Source: Dendrocalamus latiflorus (Eukaryota > Streptophyta > Magnoliopsida > Poales > Poaceae). Taken from it: a stretch of 64,000 bases of DNA. Made by a program: the position numbers and the translations under genes. The notes under the pieces were generated by a model that was given only the letters and a program-made list of their open reading frames with translations, made no database searches and was not told the origin of the DNA. This document shows positions 1-11,287 of the stretch, piece after piece. Numbering within the stretch: the stretch's first letter is position 1; every line of letters begins with the position of its first letter. Location of the stretch: NCBI GenBank assembly GCA_017311315.1, contig CM029640.1, positions 14,662,829 to 14,726,828 of the forward strand. The letters are read 5' to 3'.

Positions 1-1074
1 ATCCCCTATGCGAGGCTATCTGTTATTTTTCAGAATCCTTACTTATCAGTTACATGATTTATCTGAGCCTATGAGGCTATCTGTTGTTTTGAGGCTTCAT
101 GAGCTTTCACTATATCTGAACATTCCTTATGATAGTTTCATGGTGTAAAGTGTTTTAGTTGGTATTATTGGCATGTGTTAATCTGGTGGAAAACTCATAT
201 GTTTGATCTATCTATATGACCTTGTAGCATCTTATTTGTGCATTGTGTCTACTATTGAAAAGAGCAAAAGCTTAGGCATGGTGATCTGTACCGTATGACT
301 TTTAAGACTTCGTTACACTATAAGTCAAAATTCAACTGTATAAATCTTTATTAATTCACAATAATCCAAAATTTGTTACACTTAAAGGATTGTTCTAACA
401 ACAACTTATCTTATTATCTTAATAAAGGCAAGCTATCTTCATTTTTATCTTCACTTGTTTTTTTGTTTTTCAGTCTATTCATGCCTTTGTTAAATGGAAA
501 TTTTGGTTCGGTTTCTTTAATTCCATGCTAATCTTGCGAACATTGGTTCCAGCTATTCCAATGTAGATGGAAACTACAGATGTAACTCAATATGTGTTAT
601 ACACATGATCAGAAGAATCCATTTGACATGAATATGTGGACATCTGCACAATTTGAAATAATTTGTTATTATCAAAAAATTGCAGACCTAGTGTATTAAT
701 GTTGCAGCTGCAATCAACGTGCAATTTTATAGTAATAGGAGTGCAGCTTCTATAATTTTGCATGTGCTAGAATACACCCAGTTTTGTATTTGTATGTATG
801 GAAACACAGGATGTTCCTCTGAAAAGTTGTGCTGGTTTATCAGGTTTCACAAGCATGCTTTTTGAAGTTTGCAAATTAGATAATGTCATAAAAAAAACTC
901 AGCTTCCAGAGATATCATTCGTTGTAGCTACTAATGATTTCGTTGCATGCAGTCACTAACTCATTTACTCAGCCATTACTCGAACTAACAGTAACAACTC
1001 ACGACCACTGCGCCTCTTTCACGGTGTCTTTGACCACGGTGCCCTTGTCGTAGGCGAGAGCCTGGAGATGGTAG
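1..1074. other. A+T-rich flank, no gene recognised
   Basis: No convincing coding exon was seen on either strand. Bases about 339-395 resemble 57448-57505 (a shared run around TAAATCTTTATTAATTCA), so a short dispersed repeat is present. The rest may be upstream or intronic sequence of the reticulon remnant that follows. Confidence 0.4.
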
Positions 1075-2220
1075 GGACGCCACCGAGGCAAAGGCGACGC
1101 CGAGCTGGGGATCAGCGCGCGGCCCCGCGGGGGCGTTGCCCAGGAATGCCCGGTGGCGCGAGACGGAGGCTGGAGAAGGAGATCAAAGCCAAGGAGGGTG
1201 CACAGGAGGAAGTCCACCAGGGCGGCGCTGAAGGCCGCACCGGTGGCGGCTGCGGACAAGGTGGCAGCGCCGGTGGCGGAGAAGGAGGAGGACATGAGCT
1301 TGGCTTTGGTTCCGACTCGTACCGATTGTACCGATGCTGCTACTCATGGCGAGCGAAACTAATCTCTTGTTACTGATTTGAAGAAATCACTGCCCTAAAT
1401 GTTCCCTTGTTCTTCGTGCATGGGGAATTTTGTATGCATTCCTTTCTAATTGTTCTTGTTTTGAGTCACAGGAATTGACGCCGTGGAGCAGTCTGGGTGG
1501 GAAGGTCTCTGTGAAAGGATCGTCGAGTTGGTGATGTGGAAGAATGTCGCGAAATTAGCGCTCTGGTTCGGGCTAGATTCCATGTTCTTCTCTTGCACCT
1601 TTTCAAGAGAGATCACCTTCAGGCATGCACAACCTGCTACTCTTTTACCTGAAATTCATGCTTTGCTGAGAGACCATGTGGAGGTGACCCCGAGTGTGTG
1701 ATGAGTAATTGACGCTTGTTCGGGAGAGTTTGAGTTTGGTTTGAGTGGTTCGAGCCAAGTCGTTGCATGGTACAGTTGGTTTCGGTCGAACCTGGTCGAA
1801 CTTGGTCGAAGTGCTTGGTCGCTTATTTTTCGTTTCGACCGGTTTTGGCTTTGAGTATTTCTTCTGATGGTAATGTATGGTTACAGTATTTTGAGCGGTG
1901 CTATGTAATGTGTTTCTTGTCTGTGATGGCTGCAGGACTTTGAGGCGAGGTCGTGGCGAGGCACGGGATGACCGGACTAGGCACAGGCGGTGCTGAAGTC
2001 GGAGCGGTCGGGATGTGCCGAAGACGGCGAGGACTCGAAGTGGTTGCGAGGCTTGGGCAGCAAGAAATGAGGAATCTTCTCGAAAGGTGCAGGAGGGGCG
2101 TTTTAGTAAAAGCGCAGGGCTGCACAAAAGGAAGCGGATGTGGTTTTGAGCTAATGGATGAAGTGCAAGAGTTGTTTGAGCTAGCGGGTAAAGCAAGTTG
2201 TAAACTTGTTAAGCAAACAC

Positions 2221-2228
2221 TATAAATA
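2221..2228 (+). promoter_or_regulatory. TATA box inside the LTR-like insertion
   Basis: TATAAATA sits in the context ACACTATAAATAGAGG and is followed by a pyrimidine-rich leader with repeated CTCTCT. It is a plausible RNA polymerase II promoter of the LTR. It would drive transcription in the same direction as the interrupted reticulon gene. Confidence 0.5.
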
Positions 2229-4209
2229 GAGGTAGTGTGCACCTGGTTGTGGTATGGCTTTTAGAGATGGCTTGTGAGAGGAGTTAGGGCTTTAGAGGGG
2301 TTGGTTTGCTTTGTATCTTTTTCTGTTGGGAGTTGGTGGGAGAGAGCAGATTTCTGTTGAGCTTTGTCTCCCCAACATGTGCAGGAGATGGGGTAGTGTT
2401 TAGTTCTCTCCTTGCGTGTGAGCTCTTGATCTCTCTCGTGCGTTTGTTCATCTCAGGATGAGAGATTTGGGTTGAGAGTGCTGTAAGAAACATCCTGTAC
2501 AATCATTCCTCTCTCTGTTTTAATATGAAGTTCTGTGTTTGAGTGATGTGCTTCCCTGTTTTTCGTTTCAGAGATTGAGTCAGTTTCTGTTTTGGTTCTT
2601 TTCTGCCTCTTGGCTCATGTGTCTTGTAATTCGACTTCTTGTTTTGTTTCTCTGCCAATCCCTCTGCTCAGAAATTGCCTAAAGGCCCCTTGGCCAGATC
2701 TTGTCTAAGAGCATGGTTTTGAGTTGGCTATTTTGCTCGGATGCTCGTTTGCCCTAGTTCCTCTGTTTTGTGTACTTCTAGGGTTTTGGAGACAGGGGAA
2801 GATTGTTGCTCTTTATTTCTCTTCACTAGATGGCTTCAAGTTTTTCCATCTCTGATGTGAAATCATTTCCAGTCGAAATCCAAGATTTCAGGCTTTAAAG
2901 ATGAGGGATTCTCATGAAATATGGATTTTGCCTCATCCTGTCATTTGCTTCCTGACAAAATCGACTTTCTCTGATTCTTTGGTTTTCTGATTGTGTGTTC
3001 TCCCAGAGATCAGCCTTGTTATTTAGCTTAGAGCCTTGTCGAGTTGTCCTAAGAAGTAGCAAGTTCCTCAAAGTTCCTTGTTAAGGTTTGTTCTCAGTAT
3101 TTTCTGTTTTCGGTTTCATTCTGTTTCAGTCGGCAGTCAGTTCCTTGCTGCATTCGGCTGACTCTCAAGCACATCTTCTGTCGGCAGTCTTCAGTGCTTT
3201 GCTCTGAGCTGACTTCGTTTGAGAATGCACCAACGGACAGGCAGCAAGTTTGCTCTTTTGTTCTATTCGGCAGCAGCAGCAAGATTGCTTTTTTAACTCT
3301 ATTCGGCTACAGCTTCAATTTTGCTTGTTTCCAGTTACCTCTGCAGTTTAATGTTTTATTTTTTTCGGTTTAGTTCTATGTCGCTCGGCTGATTTTCTTT
3401 TCGTGTTAGGTTGGTTTTTCAGAGTAAAAGAGGTCTGCAGGTTATGAAGCTCTTGGTCAGGGTCTGGATCAATCTTTTGTGATTTTATCCTTTTCGGTTG
3501 AAACCTTGTCAGTCACTGGTTGTTGACAAAATCTGTTTACTGCTTAAACTTCAGGCCTTCGTTCTCAAGCTCAAGTCAGTCCGGAAATTGAAGTTCTAGT
3601 GTGCACTCGGTTTTTGTTCCCTCTGCTCCGTTTAGATGTCTTTCCTGCAGTCTGCAATCCTTTGATTTCTTCGGCCAATTCAGTCTTGAAGTTCTCAGTC
3701 GGCAGCTATGTTACCCAGATACCCCGATACGGATACGGATACGCGATACCACGATTCGCCATTTTCCTAAAAACACTGATACGATGATACGTGTGTATAT
3801 ATATAATAATAATAAAAATAAAAAATTAATGAATTCTTATAAAGAATTGAGAAGCCGAGAATACCTTAATATTGATGTAGGCATGTAGCAACTTGCTTGG
3901 TACTTCAGTTCTCCTTCTTGGCCTCCTAATTGTTAGACTAATATAATGAACCATCTGCGAAGAATAATAGAATAGATAAGCACATGTACACAAATAATGA
4001 AATAAATAGCAGAATCATAAATCATGAATCATGATTGATAGTTAGGTAGTAAAGAAAGTATTCGACAGACCACTTAGTAAATAAACTTAGTACATAATCT
4101 GATATTACATAATCAAGTTCAACAAACCATAAGTCCATAAGTCCACAAGACCATAACTATTACATAATTAGATAGCTAGATAAAAGACATGACAGAAGAC
4201 AAATGTGGT

Positions 4210-6698
4210 CTAATTGTTGCTTTCATCATGTGGAGTTGTATCTGATTGGACTGAAGGTCCAACATCTGATGGAGACAAGTCCAACGCCCCAAGATCTTCT
4301 AGTACTCTCTCAAGGTCCGGTTCATCCAGTGAGAGGTCAGCATGTTGAAGGAATTGAGCACCGCCATCAAAGAATTCGAAGCTATCTCCTCCAATATCCC
4401 ACATTTTTGATGGGCCAGTGTAATACTCTTCAGATTTCCTTGAAAGAAGACGCAAATTGTGGTGCGCAAATACAAGATCCTCAGCACGTCCAGGGTTAAG
4501 CCTACAACAATGCAATTGCAATGAAATCCAATACTTATATAAGAAATAGTAAATTAGAAAAGATGATAAGTGTAGAACCTATTTCTCATTGAACTATGGA
4601 TCAAACCATAGGTACTCCAGTTTCTTTCTGCGCAAGAAGACGATGTTGGCTGCCCAAGTAACTTCAATGCCAATTTTCTCAAATCTGGGGCACAGTTACC
4701 ATAAATTCCCCACCATTGCTTTGGTTCTAGATGGACTCTATCCTCAATTGAGTCAAAAGAATTAAATCCACTTCCAAACAAAGAGAAATCTGCAAATTGT
4801 TGTTTGATATATCGCAACTCATCACCAACAAAAAACCTCCTAAAGCATTTATTCCTCATATCCGAAATTTCAATGTCCATATGAGGAGGTTGGCGATTTG
4901 GAACTTCACTAAGCCAAGTTTCACTATAAAACCTGCATATGCTAAGGTTAGTATCCTAAAATTAAAGGGCAAGCAATAAAAATTTAAAGGGCAAAAGGCT
5001 TTACTTGGGATTTAGTGAGTGTGCCAAGCAATGCAAGGGGGTATTGCTTTTTGCCCATTGAGAAACCAATATCTCTTGCACAATATTATAAAAAGTAGAC
5101 TCCTCATGGGATTCTTTCCCTTCATGGCGATAAATTGTAGCCTTCACCTTCTCAATCATTGTATCCCACATCTCATAGATCAAATGAAGGCATGGTTTGT
5201 CAGTGTCAGCTGCTCGTATCATAGAATAAATAGGCTCAGTGAAATCAAGGATGTATTGCACTTTATCCCACCACACATCATTCAGAATTTTATCTTTGAC
5301 AAACTGTGCTTGCCCCACATTATCATCCCTATAGGTACTCCACTTTTCACTCACTACCATCAACACAAGATTTTCTTTGATCAAACGAAACCTTTTGAGC
5401 ATCACAATAGTAGAAGCAAATCTCGTATCAGCAATGGCAAGAAATTTCAACTTACTGAACTCATTGAACATAGACAGCCTCATGGAATGATTCATGATGA
5501 AATTCTTTATAATATTAGCATCCGCTGCAACCTCACTAATCCAATGGCATTCTTCATAAGCATCATCACCTATTTCCCTGGGAGCACATATGTTCTTCAA
5601 ACCAAGGTTCAAAGTATGGACAACGCATGGGGTCCAGAAAATGTGGGGGTACTTTTGCTCAACAATCAACCCTGTGGCTTTGCAGTTGGCTGCATTATCA
5701 GTGATCACTTGGACAACATTCTGCGGTCCAACCTCAATTATAGCTATCATCTTCTCGGCGATGAACTCCTTTTTCTTGACTTCACCTTCAGTGTTGATTG
5801 CTCTTAAAAACATTGGTCCATCTTCTGTTACGGCCAAGAAATTTAAGAGTGGACGCCTTTGAGCATCGGACCACCCATCTGATACAATACTAACACCTTT
5901 TGAGCTCCACGTTGACTTGATGGGCTGCAACATTCGCTCCACATGTGTCTTCTCTTGCACAAGAAGAGTTGTCCTCAACTTGTTGTAACTTGGAGGGTCA
6001 TAGCCACCCAAGTTGTGGTTGGCAGCATAGGTAAATGCTTTCCTGAAATAAGGATTTCTTGCTACATTGAAAGGTATGCCTACAAATGAACAAAGGGATC
6101 CAAATTAATTTCTAAATGTAATTAACAATCTAACATTGTAAGATAGCCACGGATTAGTTAGTGTAGAAAGATATTAACCTGCGGTAAAGAATATCCTAGC
6201 AATCAAAGCGTCAAGCTGGCTACGACCTTCATGATGGAAGCTTGATTCAATAGCTGAAACCCCCCTTCTCTTCCTCACATTCAACCCTTCGGTAGGCAAT
6301 GGAACTTCCTTTGGCAAGCTTCTCGCAATCACTACCTCCGCCTTAGCAATTTCGTCGTGAAGTTGAGCGAGCACATCGACTGTAACTTTTGGGCAAAACT
6401 TCACACCATAATTTCCTATCTTCAAGAGATGTGCTTTAACTCTTGAGTAGCTCCCATGGATAATATGATCACACAGCCTACATCTAGATCGTGCGTTCCC
6501 TCCTGCACCATTCCCAGTCTTTTGTAGCAACTCAACATACCTCCACAGCGGCTTCTTTTCATTGTCATTTGGAGGTACCACACGAGCAGCATTTAGGATG
6601 CTCCTAGCCGAGACAGCTCCACTGGATGAGCTAGGACACGCGCTAGTACCAGTGCTACCCGACGCACTCGAGACTCCAAATCCACCACCAGATGCCAT
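4210..6698 (-). CDS. hAT transposase (BED finger, DUF659, hAT C-terminal)
   Basis: The predicted spliced gene on the complement is 6698-6179, 6079-5005, 4932-4579 and 4501-4210; all three introns have GT-AG borders. The joined length is 2,241 nt, an exact multiple of three, giving about 746 residues with no internal stop that I could see. Exon 1 encodes a Ser/Gly-rich start and a BED-type zinc finger (C73, C76, H90, C102). Exon 2 holds the DUF659/RNase H-like core with SDGWSD and VITDNAANC, each offering a catalytic Asp, and the TPCVVHTLNL stretch with the hAT CxxH motif. Exon 3 ends in the dimerisation region (SCAERNWS), with a candidate catalytic Glu. The start chosen is the first Met of exon 1 (MASGGGFG). 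The protein would cut and paste its own element and any relatives sharing its ends. Intactness is inferred from reading; expression is unknown. Confidence 0.85.
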
Positions 6699-6839
6699 GA
6701 CAAATTGACAACAAATAATCTGATCACTGCCCCTACTGAGTCATCCAATACATTCAGACATTCAATCAACAAATAGCAACTAAATACTAAATAGCAGTAT
6801 AGCAGTACGCAGTAGCTGGCTAGCAGCAGAGCACATACG

Positions 6840-7450
6840 CAGTAGCAGCAGAGCAGGCGGCGACAGCAGAGCAGAGCCAGGCGGAGGCGGCAGGCCAAGC
6901 GACGGTCGGAGGCGGCAGCAGGCCGAGCGACGATCGGAGGGCGGCGGCCGGCGGATGTTGAGGCGACGGGCGGAGGCGGCAGGCCGAGCGACGGTCGGAG
7001 GCGGCGGCCGACGGATGTTGAGGCGACGGGCGGAGGCGGCCGGCGGAGGCGACGGGCGGAGGCGGCCGGTGGATGCGACGGTCGGAGGCGAGAAGGCGGG
7101 CGGAGGCGACGGGTGAGGCAGGGCCGAGGCGACGGGCGACGCGCAGGCGAGCAGAGGATGGGGGGAATAGATCTGGGTTGAGCGGAGGCGGCGGAGGCGG
7201 CGGGCGACTGGAGGCGGCGGTCGACCGGAGGCAGGGCCGATTCTTCGGGCTTCGGGCTTCGGGCTTCGAGCGGCGGCGGAGGCGGGGCAGGCTTCGGGCT
7301 GGGCAGGGAGCAGGCGGAGCCGGAGCAGAAGCCGCGGCCGACCGGAGGCAGCGGGGGCGAGCGGGCGACCGGAGGCGGCGGGGGCGAGCGGGCGACCGGC
7401 TGCTTCTGCGTGCAGGCGGCGGGAGCGCGGGGGGGGGGGGGGGGGGAATA
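6840..7450. repeat. G+C-rich tandem-like repeats upstream of hAT transposase
   Basis: About 600 bp of near-tandem GGAGGCGGC / GGCGACGGGCGGAGGCGGC units ending in a run of G (about 7430-7446). It lies upstream of the transposase start on the - strand, so it is probably the element's promoter and 5' leader. Long open frames here are composition artefacts. Confidence 0.6.
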
Positions 7451-9064
7451 GATCTGGGGGGTGCTGTTGGGGTGGGGTGGGGATATTAGGTTACAAGTAT
7501 CGGAAAAGTATCGGAGCAGTATCGGAGAAGTATCGGGAATTATTTTTTTTTTGAAAAATCAGTAAATCACCGATACGTGCAGGATACGTATCGGCGCGTA
7601 TCGGGGCAATATCCGTATCCGGTACAGTATCCGATACCGGTACGTGAGTTTTGTGAAGTATCCGCGCAACGTAGGTCGGCAGCAGCATCTATTAAGTTTT
7701 TCTGTTCTGCTCTCCAGTCAGTCCGAGATATCCACGGCAATTCAACCGAATCTTCTATGCGAGTTGGACAGGACAGGCATTCTCGTACTGCTTCTTGCCG
7801 CAGTCATTTGGTCTGCATTTCTTTGTCGATTTTTTAGGTCTCGGCTACCTTCTGGCACATACCTGTAATTAGTTCGGCTAGTACTGCTTTAGTGGTTTGT
7901 GATCCGTTTCAATCTTTCGGCTAATTTGGAAGCTTGTGGTTCCTTGTCAGAGTATTGATTTCTCAGTGCTATTACTCTCCTCTTTCAACTGCTTTGTTTG
8001 GTTTCTCCTGTCTGTTTTCTCCCTTGTTTTTTTGATCTCCTTTAATCTTGTAAGTGTAGTCAATTAATCTCTAAATTAGTTGCTGTTCTCTTTTTGTTTT
8101 TCTGTCCTGAGTTGGCTTTAGATTTCCAGCAAGCATGAACTCTCTTTCTTCATAGCTCCCATAGCTATCGCAGAAGAAAAACTTGTTGATACTTGGGGGC
8201 GGATTTTGTAGGCACCATTCACCCCCCTCTGTTGCTGATTTTGATGCTACATTTGCTCTTTGTTTTTTTTGTTGTAATCTAGTATTGAGTTTCGGGTGAT
8301 TATTTGCAGTTCAATCTCCGCACTTTGTCACCTCGGTGTTATGATCTTGGGTCTAGTCTTCTTCAAAGACTCCGTGCCTCAGAGGTATGAACCAGTGGTA
8401 ATGGATTTGCTATTCCATTTGAACCGAAGCAAGATTTTTGAGTTTGGAATTGTTTAACAAAATAACAAGCAGCAGGTGGGGAGGGGGATGAGCTTCCAGT
8501 AAACCGAAGAGGACGTGCTTCGTGCTGCCCAAGATATGTTGCCGACTGCTAACTCCATGATATCTACGGTGCAAGTTATCTTCTCTGGTGACCCGTCAAT
8601 TACTCTCAAAGTAAGCCCCAAATTCGGTTAATGATGCGTGACATTCTTGCCAAAAAAACAATGTTTTCCCTGAGTACTTCAGAAATATGTGATTGCTGAA
8701 ATCTTAGGTATTGCTCGTTCTTCTGTTCGGTGCCAAATATGGTAGGCTGGTGACGGTATGGACTATGGAGGCTTCTGGCCACAGGTACAATTGGATGCAC
8801 AAAGAACTAGCAAATCAATATTTGCATGACTGCACTGTTAATTCATGTTCTGGTTAATGAAACTTTGCAGGGTTTTTCACCAGTTTTACACTCCCAAAGC
8901 TTTATATCTGCTATTCGAATCAAATTCATAGGAGAGGTATAATTTACTTGCCCTACTGAGATTGCCTTCTTTGTTATGTATGGCTATTGTTCAGAGCATA
9001 AGCCCAAATTTTCAATTTTTTTTACCTCAGTTGAGATTTTGAGAGATCGGGCCACAGCAGTAAC

Positions 9065-9209
9065 TGTTAAGAAGATAGAGTTGTATTAGGATATAGAGTT
9101 TGTATTCTATTCCATATATGACTTATCTCTATATGGCATATCCTCTTGTACTCTCCTATATATATGACCCTTTGGGTCTCATATCAATACACACAATATA
9201 TTCATAACA
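9065..9209 (+). mobile_element. short LTR (about 145 bp), solo or relic
   Basis: The segment starts TGTTAAGAAG and ends TTCATAACA, contains a TATATATA box (about 9160) and lies alone with no coding region next to it. It resembles the short LTRs of Ty1/copia or TRIM elements. I did not find a clean 5-bp target duplication, so the edges are provisional. Confidence 0.5.
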
Positions 9210-9417
9210 ATGTGCTGGAACTTGCTTAGTGTTAAGACACGCGTCATGGCAGGTACCTTGCTGAAATAATTGATACATTTGAGATATCTTATTATGTCAA
9301 TCTCTTTAGCTATAATGCAGTGTTTACAGAAATAATATTTATTCATTAGCTACTGATAAATATTTTAACTTGCGATCATTGATTTGCATCATGGAAAATA
9401 TTATAAAAGTTTCCAAA

Positions 9418-9601
9418 CAGCGTTCCCCTAGGCGCTAGGCGCTAGTCGGGCGGCAGACCGGTGCCTAGCGCCTAATCGGGCTGGGCGGGCACCTAGGCAG
9501 GCTAGGCGGCCGCCTAAGCAGGCAAAATCGGCTAGGCGGCCAAGGCGGGAGGTTGGCGCCTAGCGCCTAGGCGGGCTAGGCAGCTGCTTAGGGGAACACT
9601 G
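9418..9601. mobile_element. hAT-type MITE, 184 bp
   Basis: Perfect 8-bp target duplication TTTCCAAA (9410-9417 and 9602-9609). Terminal inverted repeats are CAGCGTTCCCCTAGGC and the complement of CAGTGTTCCCCTAAGC. The interior is a G+C-rich mosaic of CTAGGCG / CGCCTAG words that can fold on itself, and there is no coding capacity. Confidence 0.9.
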
Positions 9602-9609
9602 TTTCCAAA

Positions 9610-10130
9610 TCTGTATGGAGCCAATTTCTGCTAAACCGTTAGTACTGTTTTTTTTCTGAGTAACCAAAGTGGAGGAAACTCGGACCCAAATCCCCAATAT
9701 AACCTAGCCAGGAATCTATTGAAAATTCTCAAGAAACCAGATGGTTTTCAAGACTACAAGTGGTTTCACTTTTTGAAAGAGTATTATAAAATGTGAAGTT
9801 TATATTGAAGAATAGTGCTAAAACTATTTAAGCCCCAGGTGAATAAGTTATAGCTCATGCAGTTTCAAAATGTCCAATTGTCCATCCATGAAACACTCTA
9901 GATAAAATGGAGTAGCTGTTTCAAAAAGCATTTCACCAACTTTTTAGTGATCAACTTCTTAATGTTGTGCTTTCTCTTAGAAAGGTCACTTTAGTATGCA
10001 TATTATATTACAAAATTGTGCTTACGGTATAAATTGGAAGTAGTGAAACAAAGTGTCATTTTAGGAAACATGGACATTGAAAATCTTACAGAACCACCAA
10101 AGTTAACAATCTAACAGTAGGTGACAATTC
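9610..10130. other. no gene or element recognised
   Basis: A+T-rich sequence with stops in all frames. I see no terminal repeats or domains here. Confidence 0.4.
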
Positions 10131-10261
10131 TGTTGGTGAGAGTTGTTTTGTGAAATTTTCTCCGAATCTCTTGTTTCTACTCACAAGGTATACATATAAG
10201 AGTACATGAACCTAATGGGCTGTGATACACACACAGCCCTAACAACATATACAACCAAACA
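10131..10261 (-). mobile_element. Ty1/copia 3' LTR (short)
   Basis: A 131-bp segment with TG...CA ends (TGTTGGTGAG to ACCAAACA). It is directly followed by CTCCCCCTCAA (10262 onwards), which on the - strand is a polypurine tract, the normal neighbour of a 3' LTR. The copia RNase H fragment on the same strand follows. Confidence 0.7.
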
Positions 10262-10357
10262 CTCCCCCTCAAGATAGGCAATAGATATCTATCATCATCA
10301 GCTTGTTACATGCAGATGTAGACTCCCTAACGCCAAAACCTTTTGTTAGACAACCAG

Positions 10358-10749
10358 CTATTGCTCTACTGATATTACAAAACTCAACTTTAGAGTTCCT
10401 TCATCCAGTCTCTCTTTGATAAAGAAACGATCTATCTCCACATGCTTCATCCGATCATGTTGGACTAGATTGTTACCAATGTTTATAGCTGACTTGTTAT
10501 TGCACCATAACTTCATGGGAATATCCTCTAGCAACTTCAACTCAGATAGAAGATTCCTCATCCATAACATCTCACTCAAACTTACCGACTTTGCCCTATA
10601 TTCCGCTTCAGCAGTGGAGTGAGAAACCACCGGTTGCTTCTTACTCCTTTGGTATACCAAACTACCATCTATAAACACAAAATAGCATGAAGTTGATCTC
10701 CTGTCATCAGGGCAACTAGCCCAGTTTGCATCATAGTAACCTTTCACAT
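10358..10749 (-). pseudogene. Ty1/copia RNase H, 3' fragment of pol
   Basis: An open frame of about 129 residues matches the C-terminal RNase H of copia polyproteins, the enzyme that degrades the RNA strand of the replication hybrid. The family hallmarks are YYDANWASCPDDRRSTSCY, SKKQPVVSHSTAEAEYRA (whose Glu is the catalytic-region signature) and WCNNKSAINI. The upstream part (gag, integrase, reverse transcriptase) is missing: the frame is cut at about 10749, where the end of a PIF/Harbinger element begins. This is a 5'-truncated relic. Confidence 0.85.
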
Positions 10750-10752
10750 TTA

Positions 10753-11287
10753 GGGGTTGTTCGTATTGGCTTTTGTTAGTGGCTTTTGGCTATGCCTGAT
10801 GAATAGTAGTGGCTGATAGAAGTTAGGGCATTCATATTAACTTTTGGCTTTTGCTGAGTGCATTATGTAAGAAAGAGAGCAAACGACTCACAGGATTGGG
10901 ACATAACAAAATACGTAGTGCGTTACAACATGCGAAAGTGCAAAGTACAAGATTACAACATAGCCACATACAACATGCGAAATCGTAACTTATCCTACCA
11001 AAGCGTGCGTGATGCTATCTCAAAGCATATCCATAGGTCTATCAGACCTCCCAACACTGCCAGCTGGAGACTCCATGTCCCCACCCTCACCTAGGATGTA
11101 GTCATCATCATCGATGTCCAAGTAGTCCTTATCAGGCAACAGGCATCACTGAGTCGATGATGAAGTTATGCAAAGCCATAGTCGCTGCTGTAACTTTCTT
11201 CTATGTCTCTACGTCGTAGCTCGGCACACTCAACAGGATACGCCACTTATTCTTCCAAACACTAAATGCTCGCTCGATCACATTTTG
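10753..11287 (-). mobile_element. PIF/Harbinger element end with transposase remnant
   Basis: The left edge GGGGTTGTTCGTATTGGC is preceded by TTA, the usual 3-bp target. On the - strand about 11285-11090 reads VIERAFSVWKNKWRILL, then VTAATMALHNFIIDS. This is the C-terminal end of the DDE (DUF4228/HARBI1-like) transposase, which cuts and pastes the element. A stop interrupts it after the VPSYDVET stretch. The other terminus is missing; at about 11288 the sequence passes into the dispersed unit. Confidence 0.75.

Larger units (their letters stand above)
3706..7674 (-). mobile_element. hAT transposon, complete, possibly autonomous
   Basis: This 3,969-bp element is flanked by a perfect 8-bp target duplication GTCGGCAG (3698-3705 and 7675-7682). 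Its ends are imperfect inverted repeats, CTATGTTACCCAGATAC at the left and the complement of CTACGTTGCGCGGATAC at the right. Subterminal regions are packed with GATACGGATAC-type motifs at both ends, the usual transposase-binding architecture. It encodes a four-exon hAT transposase on the - strand, and sits inside the LTR-like insertion in the reticulon intron, so it is the youngest layer here. Confidence 0.93.
1667..8251 (+). mobile_element. solo LTR-like insertion in reticulon intron 2
   Basis: The segment starts TGAGAGACC and ends GATGCTACA, and is flanked by the 5-bp direct repeat TTTGC (1662-1666 and 8252-8256), as expected for LTR integration. Removing the nested hAT (3706-7674) and its duplicated target site leaves about 2.6 kb with no retroviral-type coding region, so a large solo LTR or non-coding LTR derivative is likely. 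A TATA box (TATAAATA, 2221-2228), a pyrimidine-rich leader and a C-rich motif near the 3' end (CACCATTCACCCCCC, about 8214) are LTR-like. No second LTR copy in the window is available to prove it. Confidence 0.55.
1075..8936 (+). pseudogene. reticulon-like (RTNLB) gene, broken, exons 1-6
   Basis: Plant reticulon-like proteins are ER membrane proteins with two long hydrophobic hairpins that curve tubules. Six exon remnants read in order on the + strand: about 1075-1348 (basic, Arg/Lys/Ala-rich N-terminus), 1472-1622 (start of the reticulon domain, with ELVMWKNVAKLALWFG), 8310-8384 (SISALCHLG to DSVPQR), about 8473-8610 (TEEDVLRAAQ to SGDPSITLK), 8708-8784 (LLFGAKYGRLVTVW) and 8871-8936 (FFTSFTLPKLY to QIHRR). 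Most junctions carry AG acceptors and GT donors; the donors after exons 1 and 2 read GC. Damage: an in-frame TAA just before TEEDVLR in exon 4, and a 7-bp duplication-type insertion (tatggactatgg) in exon 5 that shifts the frame needed for exon 6. No C-terminal exons follow 8936. Intron 2 is inflated by an LTR and a hAT. The family call rests on my recall of RTNLB proteins; a similar unbroken paralogue should exist elsewhere in the genome. Confidence 0.72.

Noticed and set aside
999..1295. 98-codon frame on the - strand
   Set aside because: It is the antisense of the G+C-rich first exon of the reticulon remnant, and no known protein was recognised in it.
1645..2196. 183-codon frame on the - strand
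   Set aside because: It lies antisense over the reticulon exon 2 flank and the LTR-like insertion, has no domain, and its composition follows pyrimidine-rich DNA.
5019..5807. 262-codon frame on the + strand
   Set aside because: Antisense shadow of the hAT transposase core exon; the - strand carries the recognisable domain.
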